From positions 2,790,001 through 2,854,000 of the forward strand of contig JANTQA010000047.1 in NCBI GenBank assembly GCA_027625915.1: a DNA stretch of 64,000 nt. Direction: 5' to 3'. The position numbers and the translations under genes were made by a program. Shown here piece by piece: positions 11,401-21,619 of this stretch. Positions within the stretch are counted from its first letter, which is position 1. Each line of letters begins with the position of its first letter. Under the pieces are notes generated by a model, which saw only the letters and a list, made by a program, of their open reading frames with translations, did not search any database and was not told the origin of the DNA. Source of the DNA: Anaeramoeba flamelloides. Lineage: Eukaryota; Metamonada; Anaeramoebidae.

Positions 11401-12439
11401 AAAATGGATTTTTACCAAATGCCAAAATGGATCATTTGGTTCCACTCAATCAACAATCTTGGCGCTGAAGGTGATTTTAAAGGTGTTTGATATGCATGAT
11501 TCATCCTTAGACAGCGACAGTGTTGATAAAAGTTTAATAGATATCAAACTCAATAGGAAACGTGTCAGTGCATTTACCTTCGAGAATAAGTCCAACGAAA
11601 TAATTAAATACAGCGTTAGTAATAAGCATGTGGTGAAAAAGAAGAATCTTTTAAAATTTAATACAAATAATTATATAAATTTGCAAATGAATTCAAAACA
11701 CTTTTTGCCCTTTTCCATACAATTCTCATATGATTCTTTAAAACCAGTGCCGATCATCGATGGCGATTTGAAAAATAAGAATGAAAATACAAATGAGAAT
11801 AAAATTTTACAAGAACTATTAGACTTAACAGTAAGTTTTAAAAATGAAAGCAGTAACAGTGATGAATTAACCTTCATAAAAAATCAAGTTACGTTTCTCA
11901 ATATTAAGTTAGTTAATAATAATTCATATAAATTGGGCATGGTCGTCGCAATTGTGGGTATACCATCCGGGATGCAGTTTGAACTTGAACAATTAATTTC
12001 TCTCAGAAAGGAAAAAATTATTGATTACTATGAGCTATTGGGTACAAGAGAAATTGCTTTTTATTGGTATCAAATGAAGAAAGCACAAAAAATTGAATTT
12101 GTTATCAATTTGGTTCCCTTATTTGCGGGGGTATTTTATGCTCCAATATCAAGGGCATACGAATATTATTATGATGAAATTATATCATATTCAAAACCAA
12201 TTAGGGTTATAATTCGTAATGACGATGAAGACGATATTAACTATGATGATGATAGTGATAGTGATAGTGACTCCGGTTATGATGATGACGATGATGATTA
12301 TGATAGTGATAGTGATTACGTGGATAATAGTGATGATGATGATGATGATGATGATGATTACTCTGAGGGCAGTGATTTCGATCGTGATGTTGCAAATAAT
12401 AACGATGACAATTATGGTGGTGGTTACATTTATAATTAG
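6122..12439 (+). CDS. Alpha-2-macroglobulin-family thioester protein with an embedded ubiquitin-like array
   Basis: Two long frames (to 7651, and 7670-12439) give about 2,100 residues. The chosen ATG at 6122 starts [20 protein letters not shown]. An MG2-type motif follows ([16 protein letters not shown], about residue 26), then NFYPEGGNL near residue 254. Frame two (numbered from 7670) has [10 protein letters not shown], three weak ubiquitin-like folds, two 76-residue ubiquitin units, the A2M core (about 746-844) and the thioester motif YGCFEQ (Cys965, Gln968). The helical thioester domain continues with [12 protein letters not shown], then a receptor-binding-like domain near 1404-1512 and an Asp/Ser-rich tail. 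The family traps proteases: bait cleavage exposes the thioester, which bonds covalently to the attacker. No signal peptide is visible, so a cytosolic site is inferred. Frame one ends at a textbook GTAAGG donor (7651); phase fits an acceptor at 7776, which would splice out the Glu/Gln-rich run, while a GTTCAA donor at 7616 with acceptor 7690 would keep it. Confidence 0.9.
7651..7776 (+). other. Probable intron of the thioester-protein gene (boundaries uncertain)
   Basis: The first frame runs into GTAAGG at 7651, leaving two bases of a codon. The phase-compatible acceptor is the AG at 7775-7776 (CCTGTTAG). The 126 bp between them would encode a low-complexity Glu/Gln string if read through. An alternative of 7616-7690 is also in phase. 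A cDNA read would decide. Confidence 0.45.
8208..9166 (+). other. Three divergent ubiquitin-like segments within the thioester protein
   Basis: Before the two clear ubiquitin units, the protein shows three spans of about 75-90 residues with beta-alpha-beta spacing: near 8208-8440 ([17 protein letters not shown]), 8570-8840 ([16 protein letters not shown]) and 8905-9166 ([16 protein letters not shown]). In each, a short helix with the I/L-x-x-x-K-I pattern corresponds to ubiquitin's [17 protein letters not shown] helix. A 13-residue poly-Asp linker lies near 8456-8494. The domain call rests on this helix signature only. Confidence 0.5.
9167..9394 (+). other. Ubiquitin-like unit 4 (76 residues)
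   Basis: Exactly 76 codons, colinear with ubiquitin: [20 protein letters not shown], then [22 protein letters not shown] and a final GG. It runs head-to-tail into the next unit without a spacer, the arrangement of a polyubiquitin gene. It has diverged more than the following unit. The residues matching Arg72-Leu73-Arg74 are Lys-Val-Ala, so its own Gly-Gly is probably a poor cleavage site. Confidence 0.85.
9395..9622 (+). other. Near-perfect ubiquitin embedded in the bait region, K48 replaced by Met
   Basis: 76 codons from ATG to Gly-Gly. Seen directly: [10 protein letters not shown] at residues 4-13, [18 protein letters not shown] at 28-45, [18 protein letters not shown] at 49-66 and [10 protein letters not shown] at 67-76. 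The hydrophobic patch (Leu8, Ile44, Val70) and lysines 6, 11, 27, 29, 33 and 63 are kept. Position 48 is Met instead of Lys and position 2 is Val. The next residues after Gly76 are Arg-Gly-Trp. Differences from canonical ubiquitin cluster at 2-3, 14-21, 25, 28, 46 and 48. Confidence 0.97.
10553..10573 (+). other. Thioester motif (CxEQ)
   Basis: Codes for KPYGCFE plus the following Gln. In A2M and C3 proteins this Cys (codon at 10562) and Gln (at 10571) form the internal thioester. All required residues are present. Phe replaces the Gly usual in vertebrate A2M (GCGEQ), a position that varies in bacterial and protist members. Confidence 0.93.
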
Positions 12440-13383
12440 AGGGTTTGCAGAATTGAATTTACTTTGTTAAAAAATATCACAATCCAAAATTATTGAATTT
12501 CAGGTGAAAATAAAAATAAAATATATAGTGTAAGATTGGTGAAACATCTTTAAGTTATAAAAAGTATTGATAAATATTATATTCCTATTCATAAAAAGTA
12601 CCATTTTGTACTAATTTTTAAAATACTTTTACTTTTTTATTTTTGAGAAATAAATAAACAATTTGATAAATAATTTTTTTATTTTTTTTTTATCTATTTA
12701 ATGCGAGAGTATTCAAAAAAATGTGATATCTGTTATTTTTATTTAAATAATTATTAATTTCTGTTATGATGTTTTAGATACTTTAATCAAGATTAAATGT
12801 TATTATAAGGTAACAGAAAACCAATAATAAAGAAAAGAAAGATTTCCAAGTTTTCAAAAAATAATTTTTTGAACTTATAATAAGTAGAATTTTTTGTTTT
12901 TGAATTTTTAGCATATCAAGATACTGTTTTGTTAATTTAATTCCCTTTTTATTAAACAAAATAGTTATTCAATATTCTTGTGGTTTTTATTAATACAGGT
13001 TCAAATGTTAATTATTATAAACTCTTTTTCAAAAATTGTTACTCACCTGAAATAATAATTTGAAAAAAAAAAATTATCCTTTAGTATTCAAGAACAATTA
13101 ATAACCAAATCTGATTGGTAATTCACTTTTAAGTCATTCTAAATATATAAAAATCTGATATTTTAAAAATTAAAAAAAAATAAAACCAAAAACTAAAAAA
13201 AAGTGAGTTGCAATTTTTGAAATGAGTATTACATAATTTTTTATTATTGAACTTTCACTGAAAAAAAGTTGAATAACAAGATTTTTTATGAATAAAAAAA
13301 TTTATTTTCAATTACATTACAGAGTCTCAATTTTCATAGTGATTATTTGTCTTTTGGAAGATCTTTTTTTTTCCACATGATCT

Positions 13384-13434
<51 letters not shown>

Positions 13435-13683
13435 AAAAGAAAAATTTGAAAAAGCAAAACTAAAATAATAAAAGAAAGAATGATTCTCATCGAAAAATTT
13501 GAAAATATTTTTTTGATAAGAATCTGGAATAAACCCTCAAAATAACTCCAATTAACATTATAAAGTGAGTCAAAATTTTTGAAAAATAGTTTATAATTTT
13601 TTTCTGATATTATAACAAATCTTATTTTGAGATGTTTTTGAAATTAAGTTCACAAATCTTATTTGTCTTTAAAATAAACACAC
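12440..13683. other. gene-free stretch after the thioester-protein gene
   Basis: Contains AATAAA-type polyadenylation candidates shortly after the stop (near 12510 and 12645) and a long A-run at 13391-13431. No open frame of interest was found. Confidence 0.5.
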
Positions 13684-13900
13684 TTTAAGAATTACAATCC
13701 TAGAAATAATAAAAAAAAAATATCTTGTTTAGGACGTGACAACTTGATTTTTTGGTTCTTAGTTGATTGATCTTCAGCATGGTATGGGTTTTATTAGTGG
13801 TTCAAAATCACAATTTTGTGGCTATTTATTCTTTTTTCTTCCGAATATTTAAATTGAAGAGTTTAAAACGAATAGATTGTGTGGTATTAAATAAATTCTG
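13684..13900 (+). repeat. Half copy of 570 bp fold-back family D
   Basis: Matches the left arm of the elements at 18012 and 47275: TTAAGAATTACAATCC, GGTTCTTAGTTGATTGATCT and GGGTTTTATTAGTGGTTCAA in the same order and spacing. The mirrored right arm is absent, so this is a truncated copy. Confidence 0.7.
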
Positions 13901-14009
13901 TTTTTTTCGGGGGGTATGAATCGAAATTGTTAATCTGGTATTATTTTATTTGTAATTTTTTAAAAAAATTATTATTTTTTAACTTTTATTTGAAAATTAA
14001 TTGGAAAAA

Positions 14010-14361
14010 CTTTCATTTCCATTTTGAAATGAGAGATCACAAATACCAACACAATTCGTTTTGGGGCTTTATTTCTAAAAGAAAAGTATGGAAAATAAAG
14101 TGAAAATTGTTTCCTATTTATATTCAAATATCAGTAGAAGATCAAAACAACATTGTTTTTTTTCTCAATAGTGACCTAATAATTTGAGTTTTACAATTTT
14201 TAAGAAAATTTATTGATTAATTAGTTTTCTTTCAGACATATATCAACAATTCTTTGATGTGTAATCTTCTGCTTTTTTCTTATTTGTTCTTCAAATGGTC
14301 AATTATATAAAATAAATGATATTTGAAAAAAATTTTGGGTACCTTTGACTGAAACAGAGTT

Positions 14362-14396
<35 letters not shown>

Positions 14397-14400
14397 TTAG
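14010..14400 (+). repeat. Direct repeat E, left copy
   Basis: About 390 bp shared in order with 14705-15120, including GATCAAAACAACATTGTT, TTTTCTTTCAGACATATATC, TGGTCAATTATATAAAATAA and CTTTGACTGAAACAGAGTTT, then an AT run. The first about 130 bp belong to the dispersed TTCACTTCATTTTCC fold-back family seen at 27.6-30.7 kb. Confidence 0.85.
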
Positions 14401-14412
14401 TCAAAGGGACCC
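14337..14412. repeat. Hairpin around an AT run
   Basis: GGGTACCTTTGACT and its inverse AGTCAAAGGGACCC flank an (AT)n tract. The short open frame that crosses this region is part of the repeat and not a gene. Confidence 0.7.
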
Positions 14413-14704
14413 AGTTGTAATGGATGAAATAGGGCGTTCTAAGGGTTTGGCTGGATATTCAAAGAAAAATTTTATTAAAAAAATTTTCAAAATTGAAATC
14501 ATTTTTACATCTGTTTTTTTTTTTTTTTTCGATTTTTTTTTTAGACCTAATTCAGTTGCAAAATTTTTTTTTATTGCAAGATCAATAGTCACTTGGTAAA
14601 AACGTTTTATTCTAAGGTTATTTAAAGCATGTAAATGATTTTTGAGATATCATATTGATTTCTATTGGAATTCTATTTAAACTTTGATCTTGATATTTGT
14701 TTAA

Positions 14705-15120
14705 TAAATGTGAAAAATTTTCACTTCATTTTCATTTCCTTTTTCAAATAGAGACCACAAATACCAGCACACTTCGTTTGGGGATTTAAAATCTAATTAA
14801 AAAGTATGGGAAATGAAGTGAAAATTCTTTCATATTTATTATTCAAATATCAGTACAAGATCAAAACAACATTGTTGTTTTTCTCAATATTTCCCTAAGA
14901 ATTTGAGTTTTACAATTTTTAAGAAAATTTATTGATTAATTAGTTTTCTTTCAGACATGTATCAACAATTCTTTAATGTGTATTATTCGGCTTATTTTTT
15001 TATTTGTTCTTCATATGGTCAATTATATAAAATAATTGATATTTGAAAACAATGTTTTTTTTTGGATTTCCCTTTGACTGAAACAGAGTTTTTATATTTA
15101 TATATATATATATATATTAT
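14705..15120 (+). repeat. Direct repeat E, right copy
   Basis: Second copy of the block at 14010-14400, about 700 bp downstream, with moderate divergence. It ends in the same CTTTGACTGAAACAGAGTTT text and an AT run. A further, inverted relative is recognisable around 45465-45760. Confidence 0.85.
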
Positions 15121-16141
15121 TTTTCTATGGTAAAAATATTTAAAACAATATCATAAATGATGCTATATTTTTCAGAACTACATCCCTTGATATATTTGTA
15201 ATGATATTAAATGTTTCGGTTTGGTATAGAATTGTCGATTTTCTTTTTATAAAAAAAAAATTATTTCATGTTCCAAAATATTTTAATTATTTTAATTGAA
15301 AGGGTTGCTAATTTGTTCACAAATCAATTAAAATAAAATTTGTCCAAGTATTATTTAGCATTATTTTTGAACTTTGATACGAAATTAATGCTTTTCTTTT
15401 GAAAACATAAATTACAAATAAGGAATATAAAAAAAAATATTTAATTTTCTCGGGTTACCTCTAAGAGATTTGTTTTTTTTTTATCTTGCTTGATTACATT
15501 TTAATTTATTGGTATTCTTTGGCTTTTTGATTTTATGGTTTGGTTTATAATTTATTATACTTTAATTTTAATTTTGAATTTTTTTTAAAAAAATAACAGA
15601 GTTTTTCAATTTATAAAAAGGGTTATTATCGATTGAAGAGAATCTGAGTCTCTAAGTAAAATTATTGTAGTTTCATCTCTCAATTTATGATTGATTGTAA
15701 AAAAGGGTTATTATACGTGTGTTTCTAAATAATAAAAATTCTTATATAACAATTAAAAATAATAAGTTGTTTTTTTTTATTGAAACATTAAAGATGTTAT
15801 CAAAAAAATAAAGTGTATGTTTTTGGACTAAAAGATAAATAGTATTTCTTGTTTTTTCAAAAAAAAATCAGGTTTTTATTTTGGATAAAAATCAAAAACA
15901 TTCAAAAAATATAAGATCAACTTTGGGTTCTGTGATTTTTTTCCGAATAATCTTAAATCTTTTGAATTTACATTTACCAATCTTGGTTTTTGATTAAATA
16001 CAGCCTAATTTAAGACTTTTCACAAAGATTTTGTTGAAAAAAAAACTCATTCTGTGGTTAGTCTGATTTTACCAAATGTAAAATTTCCATTTTTTTCCTT
16101 TTCATTGTGTTCCTAAAAATTTCTCATATTTTAGTTCTCAT
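15121..16141. other. gene-free 5' flank of the BTB-like gene
   Basis: A/T-rich, no open frame. The last about 60 bases before the ATG are T/C-rich (TTTTTTCCTTTTCATTG). No promoter motif was identified. Confidence 0.4.
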
Positions 16142-17402
16142 ATGACCTTATATTTTGCAGAGTACCATATTTGTTGGAACAATTTGTGTCGGTTAGAAAC
16201 ATCTTTTGATCACCAGTTTTTCCAAAATCCCAAAGAAAGCGAAAAGTATTTGGTTAAGCAGTTCTTAGATAATTTCCCTTCTATGATCAAACACTTTGAA
16301 AAAGATCTTGCCAATAACGAAAAAACGATCTTTTTCCAAATGGGAGACAAGTGTTTGTCACAAGAAATTAGCTGTTATTGTTTTAAAATCTCAAAGATCA
16401 GTTTTCAAATGGGAGACTTTGATCCCACAGTTCAAATATACAAAGACCTCTTAATCGAAGAACTTACTCGAAAGGCTATTTATCAAAGTGTTCTCTCAAA
16501 AAGCAAATCTTCCCTCGTAAGCGATCTTTTAAATTTTTATCAAAAAGAAGAATTTACAGACTTTGAGATCAGAGGGAAAAAAGTACACAAACTGATCCTT
16601 GAAAGGAGAACAAAAATGAAAGCAAAAGATATTGCAAATTTGTTAAACGAAAAAGACAAGATCCAAAAACAAACAATAACCGATCAAGATCTTGAAAGTT
16701 TTCTTGATTGGGTATATTTTAAAGGCAGTCCTAAAGCTCCCTTTTGGGCAAATGATGATGAAAAAAAAGAGAAATATCTAAATTCCCTTCAGAATGTGTT
16801 CAAAAGGCTAAATTATGATTTTGATTTGGAAAAGGAGAAGGAAAACATTGAGATGACTCATTACGAAAAGGGATTCCAACAAAAACAAGTCTCAAAATTT
16901 TTTTTCGAATTGATGAATGATCAGGAAACCAAAGACTTTGGAATTAGAATTCAGGAAAAATTACACTCAAAGGAAAAGAAAAAGAAAAAGAAAAAGCAAG
17001 AGAACAAAAAAGAATCAGAAAAAAAAAAAGAACAAAAAAAAGAACAAAAAAAAGAAAAAGAAAGAAGAAAAAATAAACAGAATAAAAATAAGGAAGAGAA
17101 CCACTCAATAGGTGTGTCCTTTCAGAATGTATTTTGGAAACAGCACGAAGCACGGATAAAACTTTTGCATAGCAGGAAAAAATATAAGAAAAATGAAAAA
17201 GTTGTCAATATTTTTTGGTCTGAGCATCAAGAACAAGTGAAAACTGTCACAAAAACCAAAAACGAAAAAAGAGTGAAGAAAAAAACGAAAGTAAAACAGG
17301 AAAAGAAGAAGAAAGAGAAAAAGAAATTGGGTAAAAAAGAAAAGAGAGAAAGAAAGAAAGAAGAAAATAAAGAAGAAAAGAAAAAAGAATCAGAAAAAAA
17401 AA

Positions 17403-17442
<40 letters not shown>

Positions 17443-17926
17443 AAAAAAGAAAGAAAAAAAGAAAGAAGAAAAGAAAGAAGAAAAGATCAACAAAGAAAAA
17501 AAAAAAAAGAAAGAAAGAAAGAGAAAAAGAAAGAACGAGAAAAAGACAGGAGAAAAAAGAGAAGAAAGAAAAAAAGAGAAAGAGAAAGAAAGAGAACAAA
17601 AAAGAGAAAAAGAAGGAAAAAAGGGAAAGGGAAGAAGAAAAGGAAAGGAAAAAAAAGAAGAAAAGATCAAAAGAGTTCACCTATTAATGTTATTAATTCG
17701 AAGTGGGGTCTACCGAGACTTAAAAAGGTCTATAAACGATTTAAGTGAGATCATAACAGACTTTTCTTTCCGTTCGGAGGAATTCTGGGATTTTTTTCTT
17801 CATTGGATCTATACAGGAAAAATCAAGAATCAATTCTGGTCAAATCAAATTAAGAATGAATTAACTAGATCACAAGAGTATTTCCAATTGAGTGAAGAAT
17901 CTTATTTTAAAATCTTTGACATTTAA
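16142..17926 (+). CDS. Lysine/glutamate-rich protein with two BTB/POZ-like segments
   Basis: An intronless 594-residue frame from ATG to TAA. The C-terminal about 85 residues look like a BTB/POZ half: HLLMLLIRSGVYRDLKRS, then SEEFWDFFLHWIYTGKI, matching the family pattern of a surface Leu/Ile helix, an aromatic F-x-x-F/L-x-x-I/W-Y-T-G strand and a helix. A weaker first one lies near residues 145-230 (FTDFEIRGKKVHKLILERRT, then LESFLDWVYFKGSPK). Between them are a Lys/Glu-rich stretch (about 278-320), a spacer with VFWKQHEARIKLLHSRKK, and a longer one to about residue 510 likely to form a single alpha-helix or coiled coil. BTB domains dimerise and often recruit Cullin-3 ligases, but no role here is shown. 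The first about 140 residues are not recognised. Confidence 0.8.
16975..17665 (+). repeat. Purine-only Lys/Glu tract inside the BTB-like gene
   Basis: Long runs of GAAA, AAGA and AGAA units give an almost all-purine coding strand, clearest at 17394-17500 (tandem GAAA). Such DNA can slip during replication and tends to vary in length between individuals. The antisense open frames here are shadows. Confidence 0.85.
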
Positions 17927-18011
17927 ATCAACTCATTTCTGAAATTTTGAACACACCCACAATAAAAAAAAGACGAAAAAATATCTTAATTTTTTAACCT
18001 ATAGATTTATT

Positions 18012-18580
18012 GTTTAAGGTTTACAAACCCTGAAATTTGAAAAAAGATTATCTTGTGTTGGTTTGTGGCCACTTATTAATTTGGTTTTTAGCTGATCGAT
18101 CTTGTGCTTGGGATGGGTTTTAATAGTGGTTCAAAATGACAATTTTTGACAATTTATTTTTTTTTTTTTCAAAAATCCGAATTTAAGAGTTTAAGATTAA
18201 TAGATTGGTATGTGTTTATAAGAATAAATTTTGATTTTGGGTTGTATGAGAAAGTAAAATTTTGATTTACTTTTTTGTCAATTAACTAAAGGAAAAAAAA
18301 AATTTTTAAAAAGCTCGAATTAAAACCAAAGATAATAAAACTTTCAATCAACAGCCCACAAACCACATTTTTTTATAACTTAATTTACGGCAAATTAATC
18401 TTTCACCTTTCAGTTCGGAATTCAGAAAAAAAAAAATAAATTGTCAAAAATTGTCATTTTGAACCACTATTAAAATCCATACCAAGTATAAGATCGATTG
18501 CTAAAAACCAAATTAACAAGTGATTACAAACCAACACAAGAGAATATTTTTTCAAATTCCAGGGTTTTTAAACCTTAAAG
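18012..18580. mobile_element. Fold-back element family D, copy 1 (569 bp)
   Basis: Arms of about 190 bp are mirror images: TTTAAGGTTTACAAACCCTG at the left, CAGGGTTTTTAAACCTTAAAG-like at the right. Inner pairs are TTGGTTTTTAGCTGATCGAT with ATCGATTGCTAAAAACCAAA, and TGGTTCAAAATGACAATT with AATTGTCATTTTGAACCA. There is no coding capacity. The same structure recurs at 47275-47840. Confidence 0.87.
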
Positions 18581-18599
18581 ACTACGTTGGAAATTCACT

Positions 18600-19150
18600 A
18601 GATTGTCTTTGAAACATTTTGGTACAATCCCATCAAAATTGGAAAGGCATGTTCCTCGAAAATATTTTCAAATTTGGATCAAAAAATCATTTTTTCTTCA
18701 ATTTTTTTATAAAAAATGAAGTAGAAATTTTTAGATACAGAAATTTGAGTACATTTATTAAGAAACGTAAAAATGAAATAGGTGAAAGTTAATCTCGATT
18801 TTTGAACTTGAAAAATGTCAATAATTTCAAAAATTCTCAATAAACAATACTGAATTTAAAAGATCGCATTGTCTCTGAGTTTTGAAGATTGAGTTGTATT
18901 AATAAAACAGTGTCAATTCCTTAAAAGGAATTATTGTTTTATCTTTGGATTTTCTTTTCGTTTTGTTGTTTTTCTTTTTTCACCTTGAATTGATCTCAAC
19001 ACCAACCCATTTGAATATAGTATTCACTCCATTTGATATTTTTGAATAGAACCACCATTACCTACCACGCTGAGCATTTGGTTCATTTTTTTTGTTTCAG
19101 TTATTTCTCTCAAAGCTTGAATTATTTGTTTGTCAAGGAAAATTGGATTG
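18600..19150. repeat. Dispersed repeat F (inverted relative near 38400-38600)
   Basis: Read in reverse, 19010-19140 matches 38480-38600: TTGAGAGAAATAA, ACCAAATGCT and GTTCTATTCAAAA versus ATTCTATTCAAAA in the same order. The full limits were not determined. No protein is evident. Confidence 0.55.
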
Positions 19151-20309
19151 GGTCTGAGTTGTGGAAATTTTTTTGTAGAATTTTGCTTTCAAGGATCTTT
19201 CAAAAATAGCATTTACAAAAACGATTCAAGGATTGCAATTATAATAAAAAATATTAATTAAGTCAGTTGGAAAAAATAATCTTTTTATTATTCTGTATTG
19301 AGTATAAAAAGAGCAAATTCACAAAAACTCACAATCCTAAAAAACAAAAAAATTGTTTTATTAAATTACATTTGTTTTAAAATACAAAATAACAGTTCCT
19401 CAAATTATTTTAATTTTCTCTATTTTTAACTTGAAATGGCCTAGTAACTTTTACTGGGTTTAATACATACTCAAAAGGCGACTTGGCCGAAAAAATGATA
19501 TTATACAATTGTACTTCTTTTTATTGACAAAATTCAAATTCCAAAAAAAAAAATATAAAGGATTTTCATCTTCAAAAAATTTAATTATAAAAAAAAAAGT
19601 TTAAAAGAATCTCAATTATAAACAATTCAATAATAAAAAAAAAGTAGAAAAGCATACTGAAAATTTCAAACTCTAAATTTTATAAAAAAATTATTGTTAT
19701 TTATTTTTAAATTTCCAAAGGGTTTTCTGTCTTCAATTTGTAACAAATTTTTTTCTATCTGTAAAAAATCAATTGAATTCCATTTAATCAGAATTTATGA
19801 TTATTTTTGTAATCCTCTATATTTGTTAAAGAAAGGATTTTGTGATAATCTTGAGAAAAAAATAACTCATTTGAGAAAGATAAAAAAGTAAAAAATGAAA
19901 AAAATTTTCATAATCTAAAAAAAGTGCATAAGAGTGACCCTTCAAAATCAACACAACTTTTTTCAAAATTATATTACTAACTATTGAAATTGGAAAAAGA
20001 GTGTCTCTCTTTTTGCTATTTTTTCTAAAAATGCTATTTTTTTTCATTGATGATTTTTAGAGATCGATCGTACATCAGTTATTGATTTTTTTTGATCAAT
20101 AATAGGTACTAATAAAAAATATAAAAAATATCTTCTTACAATTCCAAGGAAATCTTTCATAATTGATGGATTAAGACAATGAAAATAATAATATTGAATA
20201 TATTCATAAAAAGTGGAATGAAATGGTAGTTTAAAATATATGCCAATTTCTATTAAATAAAATTTTTGCAAGATTATTTTTAAAAATGTTATATAAACTA
20301 ATTGAACCA
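19151..20309. other. gene-free stretch, possibly decayed LINE
   Basis: Only broken short frames. Text resembling the upstream part of a LINE may be present, but I could not align it by eye. Confidence 0.35.
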
Positions 20310-21540
20310 TGTTGGGAATTTATTCTTAAATTTCAATTTGGATTTCGAATAAAAATATGATACTCAAATTACAGTTTTAGATTTCAAAAATACTTATAAT
20401 AAGATAAAATAAAACTAAAAGAAAATGAAAATGATTTAAATTGTATTATGATGATTAAAATGGCAAAATTTTTTGATTCGATATGTTTCAAAATAATTAG
20501 AAAAACAATTAAAAATTAATTTTTAATATAATTATCGAAAATTTTTTTATTAAAATATTGTCAATGGGAAGGCTCTTTTATCATCCAATGGAATCCATTA
20601 TCACCTTTTTTATTTGCGATAATTTCCCATTTTCTTGTATTAAAAATTATAACATTATCAAATCATTGACAGGTGTTTACAGATGATTTAAACCTAATTA
20701 TAAAAGGGAAAAAAAACCCAGTAAATGGCAAATTAAATTTTAATATAGTCAATTACACTAGTAAGAAAGAAACTTTGAAGGGAATTCAAGGCTCAAAAAA
20801 TATCAAATTAAGAAACATTTTTTAGAATGTTTTTTTCACTAATTATATTACTAGAATTTGAAAGTTGTGTTTAATTTAGGAGTTTTATTTTCTTTATTAA
20901 ATTTTCTACAAAGTTTGTCTCTTAAAAGAGGAACTAACTCTAGATCAAATTATTATACACGTTTAACAAAACCAATAACGATAAAACAGTTTTTATCAAA
21001 ATAATAATAACAAATTTAATGTTTGGATATATATTGATATGAAATTTAACATATTTTTTATAATTTAAAAAATTTAAAGAAATGTATAACTTCTGAAAAA
21101 AATTATTTAATAACAATTCTTAGAATACTGGTTTGAATATTAAAGTATTTGAATCTTTTTTTTTAATTTAATTAATCTCCGGATTAGAAATTTTTTTTTT
21201 TGCAAAATATCATTTTGAAAAAAAAAAGATCTTTTGATATTTGGATTAATAAGAAAAATACAGAATTACTATTAATCAACCCAGATACCCCAAAATTTAT
21301 CTATAAAAATGAAGCAAAAAATGATTTGGCAAGAATCACAATTTACAAAAGAAAATTTAAAATAATTCAAAAATTAAAAATTTTGGGATTTGATAAATTA
21401 ATAAATCTTCTTCCCTTTAAGAAAAACAAACAAAAACAATTAAATGGAAATCTAGAAATTTAAAAGAATTAGAATATGAACTAGAAAATTACCGAATTAA
21501 TCAATTAAAAAATAGTCCAATTTGGAATATACAAAATTAT
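20310..21540 (+). mobile_element. LINE copy A, heavily decayed, with a nested MITE
   Basis: Reverse-transcriptase marks in order: LKFQFGFR (about 20325), NPLSPFLFAIISHFL (about 20600) and VFTDDLNLIIKG (about 20670), where DD is the catalytic pair. Family A MITE copy 8 then interrupts it at 20746-20942. The frame resumes near 21230 with DIWINKKNTELLLINPDTPK, corresponding to DVWINKKVTQFLKINPHSPR in copy B. Stops and frame changes are numerous. It is a non-LTR retrotransposon relic lying immediately before copy B. Confidence 0.75.
20746..20942. mobile_element. Fold-back MITE family A, decayed copy 8, nested in the LINE
   Basis: Starts TATAGTCAATTACACTAGTA and ends AAAGAGGAACTAACTCTA, with TAGAATTTGAAAGTTGTGTTT at the loop side. 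It splits LINE copy A between the catalytic DD motif and the WINKK segment, so it entered after the LINE. Confidence 0.65.
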
Positions 21541-21619
21541 TTGTAAATAATTTTGATACTGGGAAATATTCAGAAACACCAGTGCCGTCAAGTACCTGAG
21601 TTTTTTTTAATTTATGAAA

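Noticed and set aside
12219-12470. Plus-strand open frame rich in Met, Ile and Val at the end of the thioester gene
   Set aside because: It is the +1 shadow of the GATGAT acidic tail and overlaps the real frame.
17227-17680. Long minus-strand open frames of Phe/Ser across the BTB-like gene
   Set aside because: They are antisense readings of Lys/Glu codons; composition is purely a mirror of the purine-rich tract.
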